DNA of 50,540 nucleotides from Chara braunii (GCA_003427395.1 BFEA01000185.1:1871200-1921739); one strand, 5' to 3'. Positions 1 to 11,270 are shown, counted from the stretch's first letter. Notes: generated by a model from the letters alone, not told the origin. Numbers and translations: made by a program.

Positions 1-679
1 CGTGTTGGGATGGTGTCTCTTCTCCCCTCATCTGTGTAATTTTGACAATTGGCGCCAACCATGTTTTGTTTGCGGCTAACTCGGGTTTTCTTTCTTTTGG
101 GTAATTGATGAGTGATCTGATTTGTTTTCATTTCCTACGAGCTTGTCGAGTTGAGTATGATAATCGTCTGTGTCCAATTTTGGCTCGTTTTTGGCCAAAA
201 TTGTGTGAATGAATGGTCGAGTTGGCTGGAGTGTTGTGATGCATGCATACTTGTCGATTTCTCATTTTTCTCCTTCTTTTGCAATATAGACCAAGAAGTC
301 GTGTCACTGATCAGGTGCCCACCCCCAACCTTTGAATTTCGACCAATGCATGGATGACAAACTTTAGAGGAAATACGTCTTTTGGTCCGTTTGAACTGAC
401 CATCAGAATGATCGATAAACCGTTGGTTGCACGATCTTTGCCGGCTATACGCACATGTAACAACGTATGGGTGTTTCGAAGGGAAAGTAGATGGGCATGT
501 TAGATCTATGGATGTATTCCCTTAGGCACACCCGACCGAACCCATTCTCGGAGAATAACCCACAGGCCTTGTGCACACACGTATAAGCTCGGCTCCGAAG
601 GCTGCCGCTTACACACGTATCTGCAAAACCTGCTTGCGACCCGCCTCCCGAATGACAGGGGATCTGCTAGACCTACAGT

Positions 680-1177
680 ATGAATGTTGAAACTCTTTTC
701 CATGTTACCGATCGCGAGGTGTTTGAGAGACCAAGAATTCCGAGAATATTGGGAGCGCACGCACTTCTCCACACCCCCCAGACCCAAACTCCCAGAATTC
801 CCCTTAGGCTATTGAACGGGGCACGAGCGCATTTGTCAGTAGGACATTGGGCGAACCTTAATGACATTCCCTACCCTTTTTGCTGTTCCGACCCGCCCAC
901 GTGTCATATTATCGAGGAACCCGACGTCGTCATCATTGAAACGGAATATCCTCCCTATTACATCACGTTATCGTCCCATAGCCTAACGATCGCCCTCTGG
1001 CGTGCGATTGCTCCTTATGGCCGCGACCCACCTTGTTCGGAGTGTCAGCAAGACTGCGCCTACCAGACCTCAGGGTTCACCCGACGAACTCTCTCCGAAA
1101 CCGAGCGGCGGGCACACAGTCTCCGACTGAGAGCTGTTATATCAGATTCCGAAACTTGTGACGTTGGTGGGCAATAA
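680..1177 (+). pseudogene. U3-encoded ORF of the LTR, broken copy
   Basis: The protein is unrecognised. The reading frame lies inside the LTR, upstream of its TATA box. It is homologous to 47368-47790 and to 37748-38130. Shared features are VTDRE near the start, an SLTI-x(4)-AIAPY block and PPC-x-EC (a CxxC pair), followed by F-x-RRT. Compared with the copy at 47368 it has an extra base near 719 that throws the next 40 or so codons out of frame; the REYWE-like segment survives in another frame. The second half (about 890-1110) is in frame. ORFs in U3 are known in some retroviruses (nef, sag). Function here is unknown. Confidence 0.55.
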
Positions 1178-1280
1178 TTACTTAGACAGCGCGACAGCCA
1201 CAGCGTCCCGCTGGTACACCAAATACGGGATAGACCCCCAGACGATGAAACCCGCGGGGATGGTGATCCACCCTCCGAGG

Positions 1281-1288
1281 TTTAAAAG
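1281..1288 (+). promoter_or_regulatory. TATA-like box of the LTR promoter
   Basis: TTTAAAAG lies 177 bases before the LTR end. Similar boxes occur at 38434 and 47963, 185 and 180 bases before their LTR ends. The constant offset supports a core promoter marking the U3/R boundary region. Confidence 0.55.
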
Positions 1289-1457
1289 GCTCGATGCGAC
1301 CTACGCTTGCCATCTTGCATAGATACCCCTATTGCCACAGGAGATCTCAATTTCGACTTGAGTCTCCGCCCCCATTTTCCTAAGATCCTTGGCACACCCC
1401 TTTGCACTTCCGGGCCCCCATCCCACTCCGATCACGGAGTCGCGCAGGGCGTGAGGT

Positions 1458-1469
1458 TGGTATCGGAGC
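1458..1469 (+). other. Primer-binding site (initiator Met tRNA type)
   Basis: TGGTATCGGAGC lies directly after the LTR end. It differs at one base from TGGTATCAGAGC, the site complementary to the 3' end of plant initiator methionine tRNA. The identical sequence sits at 38619-38630 in copy B. Minus-strand DNA synthesis would start here. Confidence 0.85.
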
Positions 1470-1604
1470 CGACACATGGCGAGCTCACAGAGTATAAGCC
1501 GCACAAGCGATCTGGTGAACAGAGGGCGACCTAGACAGCGGAACCCGCCGTGACGCGATCCTATAGTAACTAGGAGTAGATCGGTCGGTTGGCAGGCCGC
1601 CAAT

Positions 1605-2635
1605 ATGAACGTTAATCAAGCGCAAAACGTCAATGTACAGCTAGGCGGGGCACCTATTCCCGCGCCACCAATCCGAGTTCGCGCACTTATGGCTTTACCC
1701 GATTTGTATCTCTGTGACACTGCGCATCACCTGGCTGGGGCATGCCTGGCCACACTCGTGCATAAGAGTACGACAATGATGAAGCCAGGATCAATATCCC
1801 CGATCGATTGGGAGGGGACGCACACCACTGGTTCAACACTTACGCCTGGATAGATCTCCCGACCTTCGAAAGCGACTTCTTGAACAGATTCGACTGCATC
1901 CACCCTGAACAGGCCTTCTTTATGATCAAAGATCGGGTTCAGAAGCCCCTCCAGTTGGTCAGCGAATATCATAGTAGGTTTTACGGATTGTTTGTCAAAT
2001 CCGAGAGGAACGAGAAGGTCGGAAGAGATTTGTTCATTGATAGGCTTCGTCGCTGGGCAATGAGGGCGAAACTACGAAAACAGTTTTCCCCCATCAATCA
2101 CACTATGCAACACATCATGGATGGGGCGGAAGAGATGGAGAGGAAGTTTGTCGCTAGCTTCCTAGAAGGGGAGAACCACGCCAAGGAGGGGGATTCCTCG
2201 GAACTGGCCACAACGAAAGCCGAGCTGACCGCGCTTCAAAACAAATTTGAGAATATGGGTTTCGTCTCCGGCCCCGTCACTTACTTAGAACAGGTCGTAG
2301 CTAAGAGACCAATACCTGACACAACCACGAGACTACCCATTATGGCCGCTTCTGCGCCTTCCCTGGATACTTCGACCAAGCCAAGCGAATCCAATGCGAT
2401 ACTAAAACTGACTCGAATCTTGGTTAGCTTGATGCAGGAAAGTAAGAAAGAACAACGTGAACACAACGCCAGGATAGAATCATTGATGAGATCGATGCGT
2501 CCCATTGCCGTCAGGGCCATGCCAGCCCCGCAAGGAATCACCCCCGCTCAGGCCATGGGTGGAGCAGCGGCCAATCTGAACGTTTATTACACATGTCATA
2601 AGCCAGGCTACATAGGCCAAGACTGCCCACACTGA
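1605..2635 (+). pseudogene. gag: gag of copy A
   Basis: Structural capsid/nucleocapsid protein, aligned with copy B at 38777-39961. The start is MNVNQ in both copies, about 135 bases after the PBS. A one-base shift near 1770 moves the frame; from 1808 the frame runs to 2635. The central region has the Ty3-type capsid pattern (RLGGDAHHWFN, FLNRFD, EQAFFMIKDRVQKPL). The C-terminal zinc knuckle (2585-2626) has lost its first Cys (now Tyr) and its His (now Tyr), both explained by C:G to T:A changes, while copy B keeps CCHC. It ends in TGA just after the knuckle and similarity to copy B stops near 2690. Confidence 0.88.
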
Positions 2636-2689
2636 TCTGTACAAGCTCGAGTTGGAGCTGCCCCTGTGGCCGTTGTCGACGCGAATACC

Positions 2690-5600
2690 CTTACAAGGGT
2701 ATCCGCCCTGGTTTTTGCAAGTGACAGAAAGGCTCGGTTAACCTGGATTTTTGAGTGCCCATGCGGGAAATGCGAGGGTCGCCCACACGTGGGTGAAGGT
2801 CTGCCTTGTCCCGGTAGGGAGTACGTGGGCGCGCAAACTTAAGGTGCGCGTGTGATCTTTCTGATTGATGGGCGGCCGGGGTAGCCAACCGACACGGACC
2901 GGGTTACAGGTTTGGTTACGGAATGAAAGTTATTTTTGACCGGTGCGCGCGGCCCAGCGGTGGGGCTGGCGCGCCGATGGGCGTATGGGACGGCCACGGC
3001 ACGGGGTGGTAGGCCGGTGTGGGCACCTAGGGGCTGTAGGTACAAACATGGGCCGAAAAGAGTGGTCAAGGCAGTATTGTAGTCCGGACCGCCGTGTGGT
3101 ACCGTTTGTATGGGAGGCCACGCCTGCTGATACCAGGATTGGGCTTAGCCCTATTGGTTACGACATTGGATTATTGCGGTGAAGGTACGGAGATCGAGGC
3201 CAACGGATGGCGACGTAGGAGCAACGGAGCGGCGACGGGTTGAGGGGTTGAGGGTCCCGCGGGACTATCCCCCTTAGTTTTGTTGGGAGAGTCCGATCGC
3301 GGGGCCGCCTCGCAAGACTAAGGGGGGGGGGGGGATTTGGCAGGGCAGTGGCCTGTTTTCCTTGTCGATATCTTACTCACCCCCTGAGGGTCGTTTTAGT
3401 ATTATTATTGCTTTGTTTTTGTTTTTGTGTGTTGCTTTTGCTGTTATTCGGGGTCGCTGGGGGCGGAGGCCGTGCTTCTGGGGCCGGTCGTCTGAGACAC
3501 TGGCTTGCTATAGCGGCCGCACTACGGATTGTTGGAATGTAGGCCCGCAATCGGACCCAGATGATAGGGCCGAGGGCTAGGCCCGAACGTCTAGGATTGC
3601 CAAGGGCCAGGGAGATTCCGAGGACGGCCGTGTGGCCTTTGGGGGTGCCACAGGGTGATTGTCAAGGCTGATATTCGGGATATCCGATAGCTGTGGGATG
3701 CAACATAGGAGGTCCACATGGCTACTGCGCCAGGTTGGCGCATGTAAGTCCGGGGATGGACCCGACCATGAGACAGGCCGGGTACGTGTAAAAGGAGGGA
3801 GGCCGACTGGCCTTTGGGGCTGCCGCGGGCTGCCGCGGTGAGAGTCCGTTGGGACATCCGTCAAAATTGGAACAATACAGAGGGAAACTGCATGACCCCG
3901 GCATAAGGATGGGGCACAAGGATTTTGAATGCGGGCGAATTATCGAGCAAAGTTGGTCCGGGGAACGAACTAGCAGGGTAGGAGTTGGAGTAAAGAGGCA
4001 ACGCGGGGAACCATGACAAGAGTGGTAGTGAAGGGGGCAAAGGCTGGCTGATTCGGACGTTCCCTACTTGTCCTGGGTAAGAATGCAAGGCGGATTGGCA
4101 GCTATTGGCTACGACGGAGGGGACGATGACGTTACGGACTGAGGGACTGAGGGTGTGTCGGGGAGGAAGGGTTCCGGGGTGTTAGTGCACCTGGCCGAAA
4201 TCCTACGAAAGGCTCACTCTATCGTTTCGCTCGGCCATTTGGATAGGAGCAGCGGGGGAAAGGGCTCACCTACCTGCCGCGCGTTCGACTCGGGGGTCCT
4301 CGTCGTCATAAGCCCACCTGCGCTCGTCACCACGACGCTGATGGGCCTGTGGTGGCCACTACTCTGAGTCTCGGTGTATGACTGTTTGGAGTTGACTGAG
4401 CTGCATGGGCGGTCATTTTTCCGCCTGCAACGACCCCGTAGTTGTAGTCAGTACTCGGGTGGCGGCCTATCTGCCTACACGAGGCTTGAGCTGTTTGGCC
4501 CGCTCTGTGGGCCGAGGGGAATACGTATCCGGCTTGGGTGGGGGTTTGTGTACCTCTGCTGTAAGCTCTTAGATAGCAGCTACGTGAACCCCGTTACTAC
4601 AGCCGGAGTGGGTGACATCGACTCGTCGTACGCCTGGAGCTAGGGCACTGCGTACAGTTGAAGGGAGAAGCTGTCGTTTGGCCGAAGTCTGTCGCCGTGT
4701 TTTGGGTTGGGGCTCGACTGCAGTGGGCGCAGTACCTTGTCAAGCTCTACCGAGCTCGCTAACCTGGTGCCCGTAGGCACCGGACTGGCTACAAAGTGGG
4801 GATCAGACTGACGGCTGACGGGTTGGCGGGGCGACAGCTCGCAGCCCACGGGACTGCAAAACGTGCCTGATGCCTGGTGCGCTGCTCATCAACAGGAGGA
4901 AAGAGAGAGGTGCACTGCTAAGCTGGAACGTTCTGGCTACTCCTAGTATGGGCTCTGCGGGTTGACTTGGCTGGCTGTACTACAACAACGGTTGCCGAAC
5001 ATGCTGCAGGTGGCTGTACTGCCTTAGGTACGGCTAGCCACGAACTGCCTGATTGCAGTCTTATTACGGGAGGTGAAGGCGTGGTGTACTGGGGGGGGGG
5101 GGTTGAGTCAACTACAAAAGGAGGCCGTTGTTGCAGCAAGATGGAGTAGTGGTGGCAAATGGGGCTGCTGCTCCGATTCGAGTGTTCGTTAGGGGTGCTG
5201 GAGTCAACAGTTCGTATGAGGTTTGGCCAGGCTGCTGCATTCTGGCCGTCATTGCGGAGCCCTCAGGCGCTGAAGACTTGAAGACCCTCTCACGCGAGTC
5301 TGAGTGTACTCCTTCTGAATCTGAGAGTCTCACACTTTCTTATCCTGCCCTTCTTCCTCTAAGTCTAGTCCCTTTGGCTCTGAGAGGAAGGCGGCAGGCG
5401 GGCGTGTGACCCGTGACTCGCGCCAAGGCCTTTGTGGGGGGTTGTCCCACCGATTGCGGGAGCCCTGCCGGGACTCAAGCGGAGTCCTGGAGGCAGGGAA
5501 CTGAGTGGTAATCCCCTGACCCCCTTTATAAACCCAATTATAACCCCTACCTGTACATCTCTCTACTGTTGACTGAGTATATTGTGTGGATCCTGTACTT

Positions 5601-6990
5601 GGTTTTGAGTTTGACTTTCAGAACATAAGTTAGATTGAAGTAAAGGAGTGTATGGGCAAATCTCAGTTCCAGTTTGTTGATTGCCTGAAAGCAGATTGCG
5701 AACGAAATGGGTTGCATCTGGGGGAAGGTTGGGAGAAAGGCAGTATTGTGTGCAGGTTGGCTGGGTCATTGAGGCTGGGAGGTCCCCTTAAGTTTTGGGA
5801 AGCCCAGCGCTTTGTTTATTTTTGGGGTTGCATGGAGCCTCAGGCCGCTCTATAAGTTTAGGTAGCCTGAAGCTCTGGAGGCTGGGGTGTCCCCATAAGT
5901 TTGGGGAGACCTGGTGCTGTGAATTGCATGGAGGGTCGGGACGCTCTATGAGTTTAGGTGACCTGACTGCTCTGACTTGTGAGGGTTTGACTGTGGGTGA
6001 TTTTCAGGGACCCAAGGCGCTCTATAAGTTTAGGTACCTTGGGTTGCCTCGTTTTACTTGGGATTCTTTCAGTTTCTTTGGTTCTGAACGAGGAGGTCTG
6101 AACCGCTCTATAAATTAAGGTGGTTCAGCCCTTCTCCTGTTTTTGTTCTGAGGGGATAACTCTGGCAGGAGGCAAGCCGCTCCATAAGTTTAGGTAGCCC
6201 GTCTCACTGCCTCGCACAGACTGGACCAGAGAGGAATGAACCTGGCAAAGGATCAGACCGCTCTATAAGTTTAGGTACTCTGATCCAATGCCTTGCACAT
6301 GTGGGAACCCAATGAATGTAATCTAATTATACTGTATTACTACATTATTAAGAACAGGGTAGTCAGGCCGCTCTATAAGTTTAGGTAGCCTGACTATAGC
6401 TTACCACAACTGATGGGAGTATAACTAAGAGATATAATTGAAGGTAAGCCTGGGCGGGCTAAGCAATGTTCTAAGTTGAGCGGCTCAGCCTTATGTCCCC
6501 TTTGAAGACTAAGTTCAGAGAAGTATATATAATATGGCTATTTAAACATTTCAGGGCGACTAGAGTGGTCTAGTCATATGCACAAAGAAGAGAGAAGTAG
6601 TTGTGCCCTCTGTTTGTGTATACTTGGCCAAGTCAGAACGCTCTATAAGTTTAGGTATTCTGACCTGAGGCCTGGCTAAGTTGGACGTGCTCTGTAAGTT
6701 CAGGTGCCCTAACCTATGCCTTATGTAAGTTGGGTATGAGGGGATAACTCACTTAGAAGGCATGAACTATTGTTTGCTAAAGGAACTTGGGGTTAGCGAT
6801 AGTACTTACCTTTGTGGTTTGGCTTGCATGTGACGGAATGAGATTACTACTTGGTCTAGGTTTCAGGTTGACAGGTAGTTGCTTTAGAGGCTCGCCACGT
6901 GCTAGAGCGATAGGAGTTAGGTCAATTCCTGCATTTTCTGAGTTGACTTTATTTTACGTAGATCGATTCTTGCGCTTTCTGAGACTCACC
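2690..6990. other. Unrelated segment replacing the protease region of copy A
   Basis: Copy A loses similarity to copy B near 2690 and regains it near 6990-7005, while about 1 kb of copy B has no counterpart. The segment is GC-rich up to about 5.5 kb. It holds short ORFs with no recognisable motif and small palindromes: a 12-base perfect palindrome at 3253-3264 and a 10-base inverted repeat at 3269-3278 / 3317-3326. The stretch around 3120-3260 weakly resembles 4080-4170. CTTTATAAAC near 5523 is a possible TATA box. The hairpin array fills 5774-6712. GAGGGGATAACTC occurs twice, near 6150 and 6738. I saw no clear target duplication or terminal repeat, so this is not a simple insertion. Confidence 0.7.
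5774..6712 (+). repeat. Array of about eleven hairpins with a common loop and differing stems
   Basis: The 19-base loop CGCTCTATAAGTTTAGGTA recurs, exact or nearly so, and each time is flanked by complementary arms that differ between copies. Clear units: 5835-5875 (GAGCCTCAGGC/GCCTGAAGCTC), 6010-6044 (ACCCAAGG/CCTTGGGT), 6098-6128 (CTGAACC/GGTTCAG), 6250-6286 (GGATCAGA/TCTGATCC), 6360-6396 (TAGTCAGGC/GCCTGACTA), 6632-6664 (GTCAGAA/TTCTGAC). Weaker units: 5935-5967, about 6169-6213 and about 6680-6712. Two shorter-loop relatives at 5774-5808 and 5886-5911 keep TTAAGTTT or ATAAGTTT between G/C stems. Spacing is mostly 50-110 bases. Function unknown; it could be a structured RNA or a family of tiny mobile palindromes. 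Confidence 0.8.
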
Positions 6991-7004
6991 CGCGGGAAAA
7001 ACAA

Positions 7005-7715
7005 ATTCACTAGAAAGATCACAGGGGAAAAGAGCCCGAGCTATCTAGCAGCTCATCCTACAGCGACGATGGTACAGATCCTGCAATCCAAGATACGGTG
7101 TGCCAATTGATCCGCTACCCCATTCAACCAAAGACGAAGAAGACGTTCGTCCTTACGAAGAGAAACCTCCAGCGAACTCGGGCTCTAATTTTCGGCGAAC
7201 CGGTCGTACAAGTATCCCGGATGATTGACTCTTCGGAACCCCCTCGAACCCTATACGAGGCCACGGCCCCACTTCTCTCGAGAGACCGGGAGAAAAAGAC
7301 GTTTTGTGACATCACAAGGCTACTTTGTTCCTTGCTGTCTTCAGAAAAGGAGGTCCGATTACCACGGCTGGGGACGGAAAGCGAAGCTTTGGAACCCCCT
7401 GGGCACGACGACTCTACACCCTACGAACTCAGAATCAAAATCGCCAAGAAACCAGTAGGCTGGTAGGATATCAACGATGGCGTGACCCCGGAAGAACACG
7501 TGGCCATCCGGGAGAAAGATGCTCAAATGGTCACCACCGTGTTTTCCTGGCGGTCGAACAACTCCTTCATCACTACTCCCCCTGCGGAGAGCGGCCCCAA
7601 AGTGAGCACAAAGCACGTGACGGTTACCATACACGGACAACCATACGAGCTACATGTGCCTCAATATGTACCCAATGAAACCCGTCGATTGATTGCGGAC
7701 ATTCTGACCGTGTAA
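7005..7715 (+). pseudogene. pol: pol of copy A: protease-RT linker
   Basis: The segment aligns with 40835-41518 of copy B. Shared blocks include QRTRALI-x-GEP, the EALE region, PEEHV-x-IRE and TVFSW-x-S-x-NSFI, then YELHVP near the end. It lies between the lost protease and RT and has no catalytic motif that I recognise. One stop (TAG at 7464) interrupts an otherwise continuous frame from 7098 to 7715. Conservation between two old copies suggests it was a real part of the polyprotein. Confidence 0.75.
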
Positions 7716-7739
7716 AGGAGCGATTAGCGTGAAGGACAC

Positions 7740-9069
7740 AAACATCGGGCTGTCATGAGTTATTCAACACGAAATTCAGACCAGGACACACCCACTGATC
7801 CATTGCAAACCATACCGATATTCTCTGGCGGAGCGAAAAATAACATTGCAAAGAATCAGAGAATTCGAGGTCAATGGATGGATCGAACCAGCAACTGGAT
7901 CATGGTCGTTTCCCGTAGTTTTTGTTCCGAAGAAAAACGGGTCGATTCACATTTGCATTGATTCCTGAAAGCTGAATGATATCACAATCAAAGATGTGTA
8001 CCCCCTTCCCCGGATTGATGATCTGTTAGATGCGATTCAATGTGCTAATTATTTCAGTACGCTTGATATTCGCCATGAATTCCATCACATTCTAGTTAAG
8101 GAGGAGAATTGGTCGAAAACGATCTCTGTGTTATTCGAGGGCACCTAGCAGTGGGTTCGCTGCCCAATGGGAATTTGCAATGCACTAACTACTTTTCAGA
8201 GTGATGAATGTCACGTTTTAGAATTTCGTCAACAAAACCAGACTCAAAGCATGATTAATTTCTGCGTCATTCAAGTTGTGTACATGGACGACATCCTGGT
8301 CTACCCGGAATCATTCCACGGGCATGCTCAACATATCGAGTAGACACTTGGGGCATTGCAGGATGCTGGCTTCAAGATTGCATTGGAAAAAAGTGAGTTT
8401 TTCCTTTCGAAAATCTCGTTTCTGGGGTATGTGGTCACCTGGAAAGGCTTACGACCGGATTCGAGAAAGGTCGCGATCATTCGAGACGCCCCCGCACCCA
8501 CGTCGTTGATGCAAGTCCGGGCCTTTTACGGGCTGGCCTCGTACTACCGCCGATTTATCAAGGGATTCGCAGCAATCTCACGACCTCTAACGAATCTTTT
8601 ACTGAAGGACCAGCCACTGAGTTGGGACGCCGAGTGTGAACGGGTTTTTGTCACCTTCAAGGAGACTTTGGCCACGATGCCTATTTTGATTCGGCCTGAC
8701 CCGGAGAAACAGTTCATACTCATTACGGACTGGCAACCCGAAGCAATCTCCGCTATTTTGGCTCAGAGGGGGGGAAACGGCTCGAACACGTCATCGAGTA
8801 CTTCGCGAATGGTACCGGACGAGAGAAGAAACGATTCGGCTCCTCAGGGAGAGTGTTACGTGGTTGTCTGGGGGATTCAACACTTCCATCCGTTTTTATA
8901 CGGACATAATTTCCTCCTTGTCATGGACCATGCGCCCCTGCCGGCTCTCAAGAGGCTTACCAACTACACAGGCATGATTGGACGTTGGGTTGCGCGACTG
9001 CAAGAATACGATTTCAATATCGTTCACCAGAAGACAGAGAGGCACGGTAACGCTGACGGACTGACATGA
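7740..9069 (+). pseudogene. pol: pol of copy A: reverse transcriptase and RNase H
   Basis: RT and RNase H copy the RNA and remove the template strand. RT blocks in order: IREFE-x-NGWIEPATG, FVPKKNGSIHICID, PLPRIDDLLDAI, LDIRHEFHHI, RCPMGICNA, the catalytic YMDD at 8281-8292, SFLGYVV and ASYYRRFIKGFA. RNase H follows the Ty3 pattern: PLSWDAECE, LITDWQPEAISAIL, ECYVVVWGIQHF and MDHAPL. Frameshifts occur around 7755-7960 and 8200-8280. Stops at 8146 and 8341 (TAG where copy B has TGG) and 9067 (TGA where copy B has CGA) are single transitions. Without stops the length matches a normal RT-RH unit. Inactive. Confidence 0.93.
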
Positions 9070-9273
9070 TTGCACCGGCCTAGCAAGGTGACCAAGGGCG
9101 AAGAGATCACACCGTGGAAGGAATCGGAACCAACCGATGAGCCCTCGTACGGACAGGTGGCCATCCTCCCTCGAACCTCTAAGAAGTGATCGGCAGACAC
9201 AATGGCGATGAGACATAGAGGTAATTCTGAAGGTCCCCTTTCTCCCCTTTCGTCTTCATCTTTTCTCTCCCTA

Positions 9274-9480
9274 CCCGACAAATTTTGCTATTTTGGCGAA
9301 GCAATCTCGAGAGTCTAGTCGGTCCCTATGCGTCCTAGTGCGGAAGGGTACGCCGAGTGGGTAGATTGTTAGCAGTGCGTCTCCCGAGCTCATGACTCCT
9401 GTATTTAGTACAGGGACCCAGACAAAACCTGGCTATGCCCTTTATGCTGGACTGATAAGATCCCGACCGAAGCTTGATTC
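9274..9480 (+). pseudogene. PHD-like zinc finger between RNase H and integrase, copy A
   Basis: The spacing of metal ligands fits a PHD-type C4HC3 finger: C-x2-C in DKFCYFC (second Cys is Gly here, kept in copy B), then EWV-x-C-x2-C-x4-H-x2-C and WLCPLC, followed by TDKIPTEA. Copy B has the same arrangement at 43574-43790. PHD fingers commonly read histone tails, so a role in target-site choice by the neighbouring integrase is plausible, but this is inference. Stops at 9370, 9406 and 9475 are CAG/CGA to TAG/TGA changes. The first ligand pair is further from the second than usual, so a related finger type is possible. Confidence 0.6.
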
Positions 9481-9539
9481 CTCGAAGCCACGTCCGAGGG
9501 ATTGGAATAAAACCGTAGGTTTAGAAGGGCTGAGGTATG

Positions 9540-10920
9540 GATAGATGTCGTCTTAAAAGCTACGGTGGTTGGGAACTCCCTCCAAGACTTCACTGAGGAG
9601 GACCGGAGAAGGGCCAATAAGAGAGCACGGGACTACCGATGGAATGAGGGACGGTTAGAAAAGGGAAAGACAGATGGTAGTGGGTTTTGGATGCCCGTGC
9701 CTCATCTGTTCATAAAGTATGACGGGGTTAAGTTGGCGCATGAGGACACTGCAGCCCACTTCGTCGTCCGAATTAGAGAGGCGGCGATTGATAAGAATGA
9801 ATGGTATTTTTTCCAATATTGGTGACGATGTTAAATTCATCGTTCAAAATTGTTTGGTCTATGCCGCCGACAAGATCGGTAGTGCCCATCGTAGTCGAAC
9901 GACCGTTCCAAAGGGTCAATATGGATACCACGGATATTCTCGTGCCCCCCGGACCAAATAGCTGTGAATATTCAATTCTTTTGGTATTTGTAGATCATTT
10001 CTCTAAATGGATCGAGGCGTATCCTTGCAAGACGTGACAGGCAGCGAAGATCGCGCGGTATGTTAACCGTTTTGAATTCTCGGAATGCATCGGGACACAG
10101 AGGAGATCCTAACGGATAACGGGGAAGAATTTAGAGGGGAAGTCCTGAGGACCCTGGTCCTACATGGTGTCTCCATCAGCAATACTGCCCCCCATATGTC
10201 ACAATCGAACGGACTGGTAGAAAACGCAAACCGAGTAATCAAGACAGCGTTCGGAGTAATATCGTGGCGAGAGACACAAGGCCTTGGCCCGATATCGTGG
10301 ACCATATCCTGGCTATCCGTCGGGGAACACCCCATGAGTCTACTGGTCTGACCCCCTTCCAATTATGGACCAATAGTTTGGCCTGTGTAGCCCTACCGAG
10401 CCTAAATGATGAAACGACCCTTCCGCGACGGGCCACTAGTGCGACGGTTAAGGATAAGGTCCAACATCACCTGGAATTGATGGAAAGGGCCCTCCCTCGG
10501 CTAGCCCGAAAGAGACAACGAATGACCGAAATGGCCCACGGACGACAGGTCCGGAGCTACGAGGCCCGAAATAGAAACGCTGGGCCCCGGCCCCAGTACA
10601 AATTAGGGGACATAGTGCATGTGAGAAAATGTGCTCGCCAAGGCAAGATAGCGCCACGATTCTTCGAGCGATTTCACGTAGTCGAGCTCGGTCCTAGCGG
10701 AGTGAACACAGTGCGGCTTGCACCAGAGGTCTCGGGGAGTCGATTGGCTCGACCGATCATCCGACACGTGTCCTATCTNCGTCCCCTACCTCTTTCTTTA
10801 TCTCTCCCCTCGTCCACGTCTTCCTTCGATTCTGAAGAAGAAGATAGCGACCTTAAGCTCGAATATTCTGATTCTCCTCCCTCTCAACCTTCATCTCCAC
10901 CTTCTCCCCCATCGCCATGA
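9540..10920 (+). pseudogene. pol: pol of copy A: integrase with GPY/F module
   Basis: The integrase would insert the cDNA into the host chromosome. The N-terminal H-H part is visible (LAHEDTAAHF), but the last zinc Cys is Tyr (NCLVY). The core retains catalytic-type residues: MDTTDI, VFVDHFSKWIEAYP, LTDNGEEF and GLVENANRVIK (D, D, E). The C-terminal GPY/F module is APRFFERFHVVELGPSGVN, ending in RHVSY, then a Ser/Pro-rich acidic tail. No chromodomain is seen. Frameshifts occur near 9820, 10035 and 10260. One N at 10779 falls in the tail. The stop TGA (10918-10920) overlaps the ATG of ORF3. Confidence 0.88.
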
Positions 10921-11270
10921 GCTTTTCTACTGAGCAGGTCATTAGCGAGTGGCTAATGAGACCCGGAGGGCACATCTCGTCGATACGACAGGTGCAACGA
11001 CCACGACTAAGTCCAGATCTGCTCTAATTCGTGGTTTTCTTCAGTACGGCGACCATCCACGCGACGGCGGAGTTTCAGTTCGCACGAACTAACGAGCGAG
11101 CAAGAGTATTGGCCGAGGTGTCGGCTTTCCTGCGGTTGTCTCCACCAGGTGTCAACCACGTGACAGTGATCATCGCCTTCACAGGCGATCTTACGGTCCT
11201 GCATCCCGCAGCTTATACAAGCGTTTTCCGGCAGCTGCGTCTCTGGGCACGGGATCTCACGGCCGCCTAG
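10917..11270 (+). pseudogene. ORF3 downstream of pol, copy A
   Basis: The product is unrecognised. The start ATG overlaps the pol stop as ATGA, exactly as in copy B (45182). The frame would give about 117 residues and begins MSFSTEQVISE. Shared blocks with copy B are SIRQVQ/TIRQVQ, SPDLL, FFST, AEFQF, VLAE-SAFLRLSPP and VIxxFTGDLT, ending in an RQLR-W helix-like stretch. One in-frame stop, TAA at 11025-11027, stands where copy B has CGA. Conservation of sequence, position and start overlap suggests a genuine third ORF expressed by reinitiation after pol. Confidence 0.65.

Larger units (their letters stand above)
1..1457 (+). repeat. 5' LTR of copy A (3' part; left end outside window)
   Basis: The last 120 bases (about 1340-1457) match 38504-38618 and 48021-48142 closely, and all three stop matching just after GTGAGGT. 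In copies A and B a primer-binding site follows at once, which fixes the LTR end. A TATA-like box lies about 177 bases before the end, at the same offset as in the other two LTRs. Further upstream the similarity is weaker but continues, including a decayed ORF. The LTR is at least 1.4 kb long. Its end does not carry the usual CA dinucleotide. Confidence 0.8.

Noticed and set aside
2691-4849. Many short GC-rich frames as genes
   Set aside because: High GC makes stops rare in all frames; no motif, no conserved start, overlapping frames on both strands.
5835-6664. CRISPR-like array (conserved repeat with different neighbours)
   Set aside because: The conserved part is only 19 bases, spacing varies from 50 to 270 bases, and the flanks are complementary to each other, not unique spacers. 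No cas-like gene, and the context is eukaryotic.
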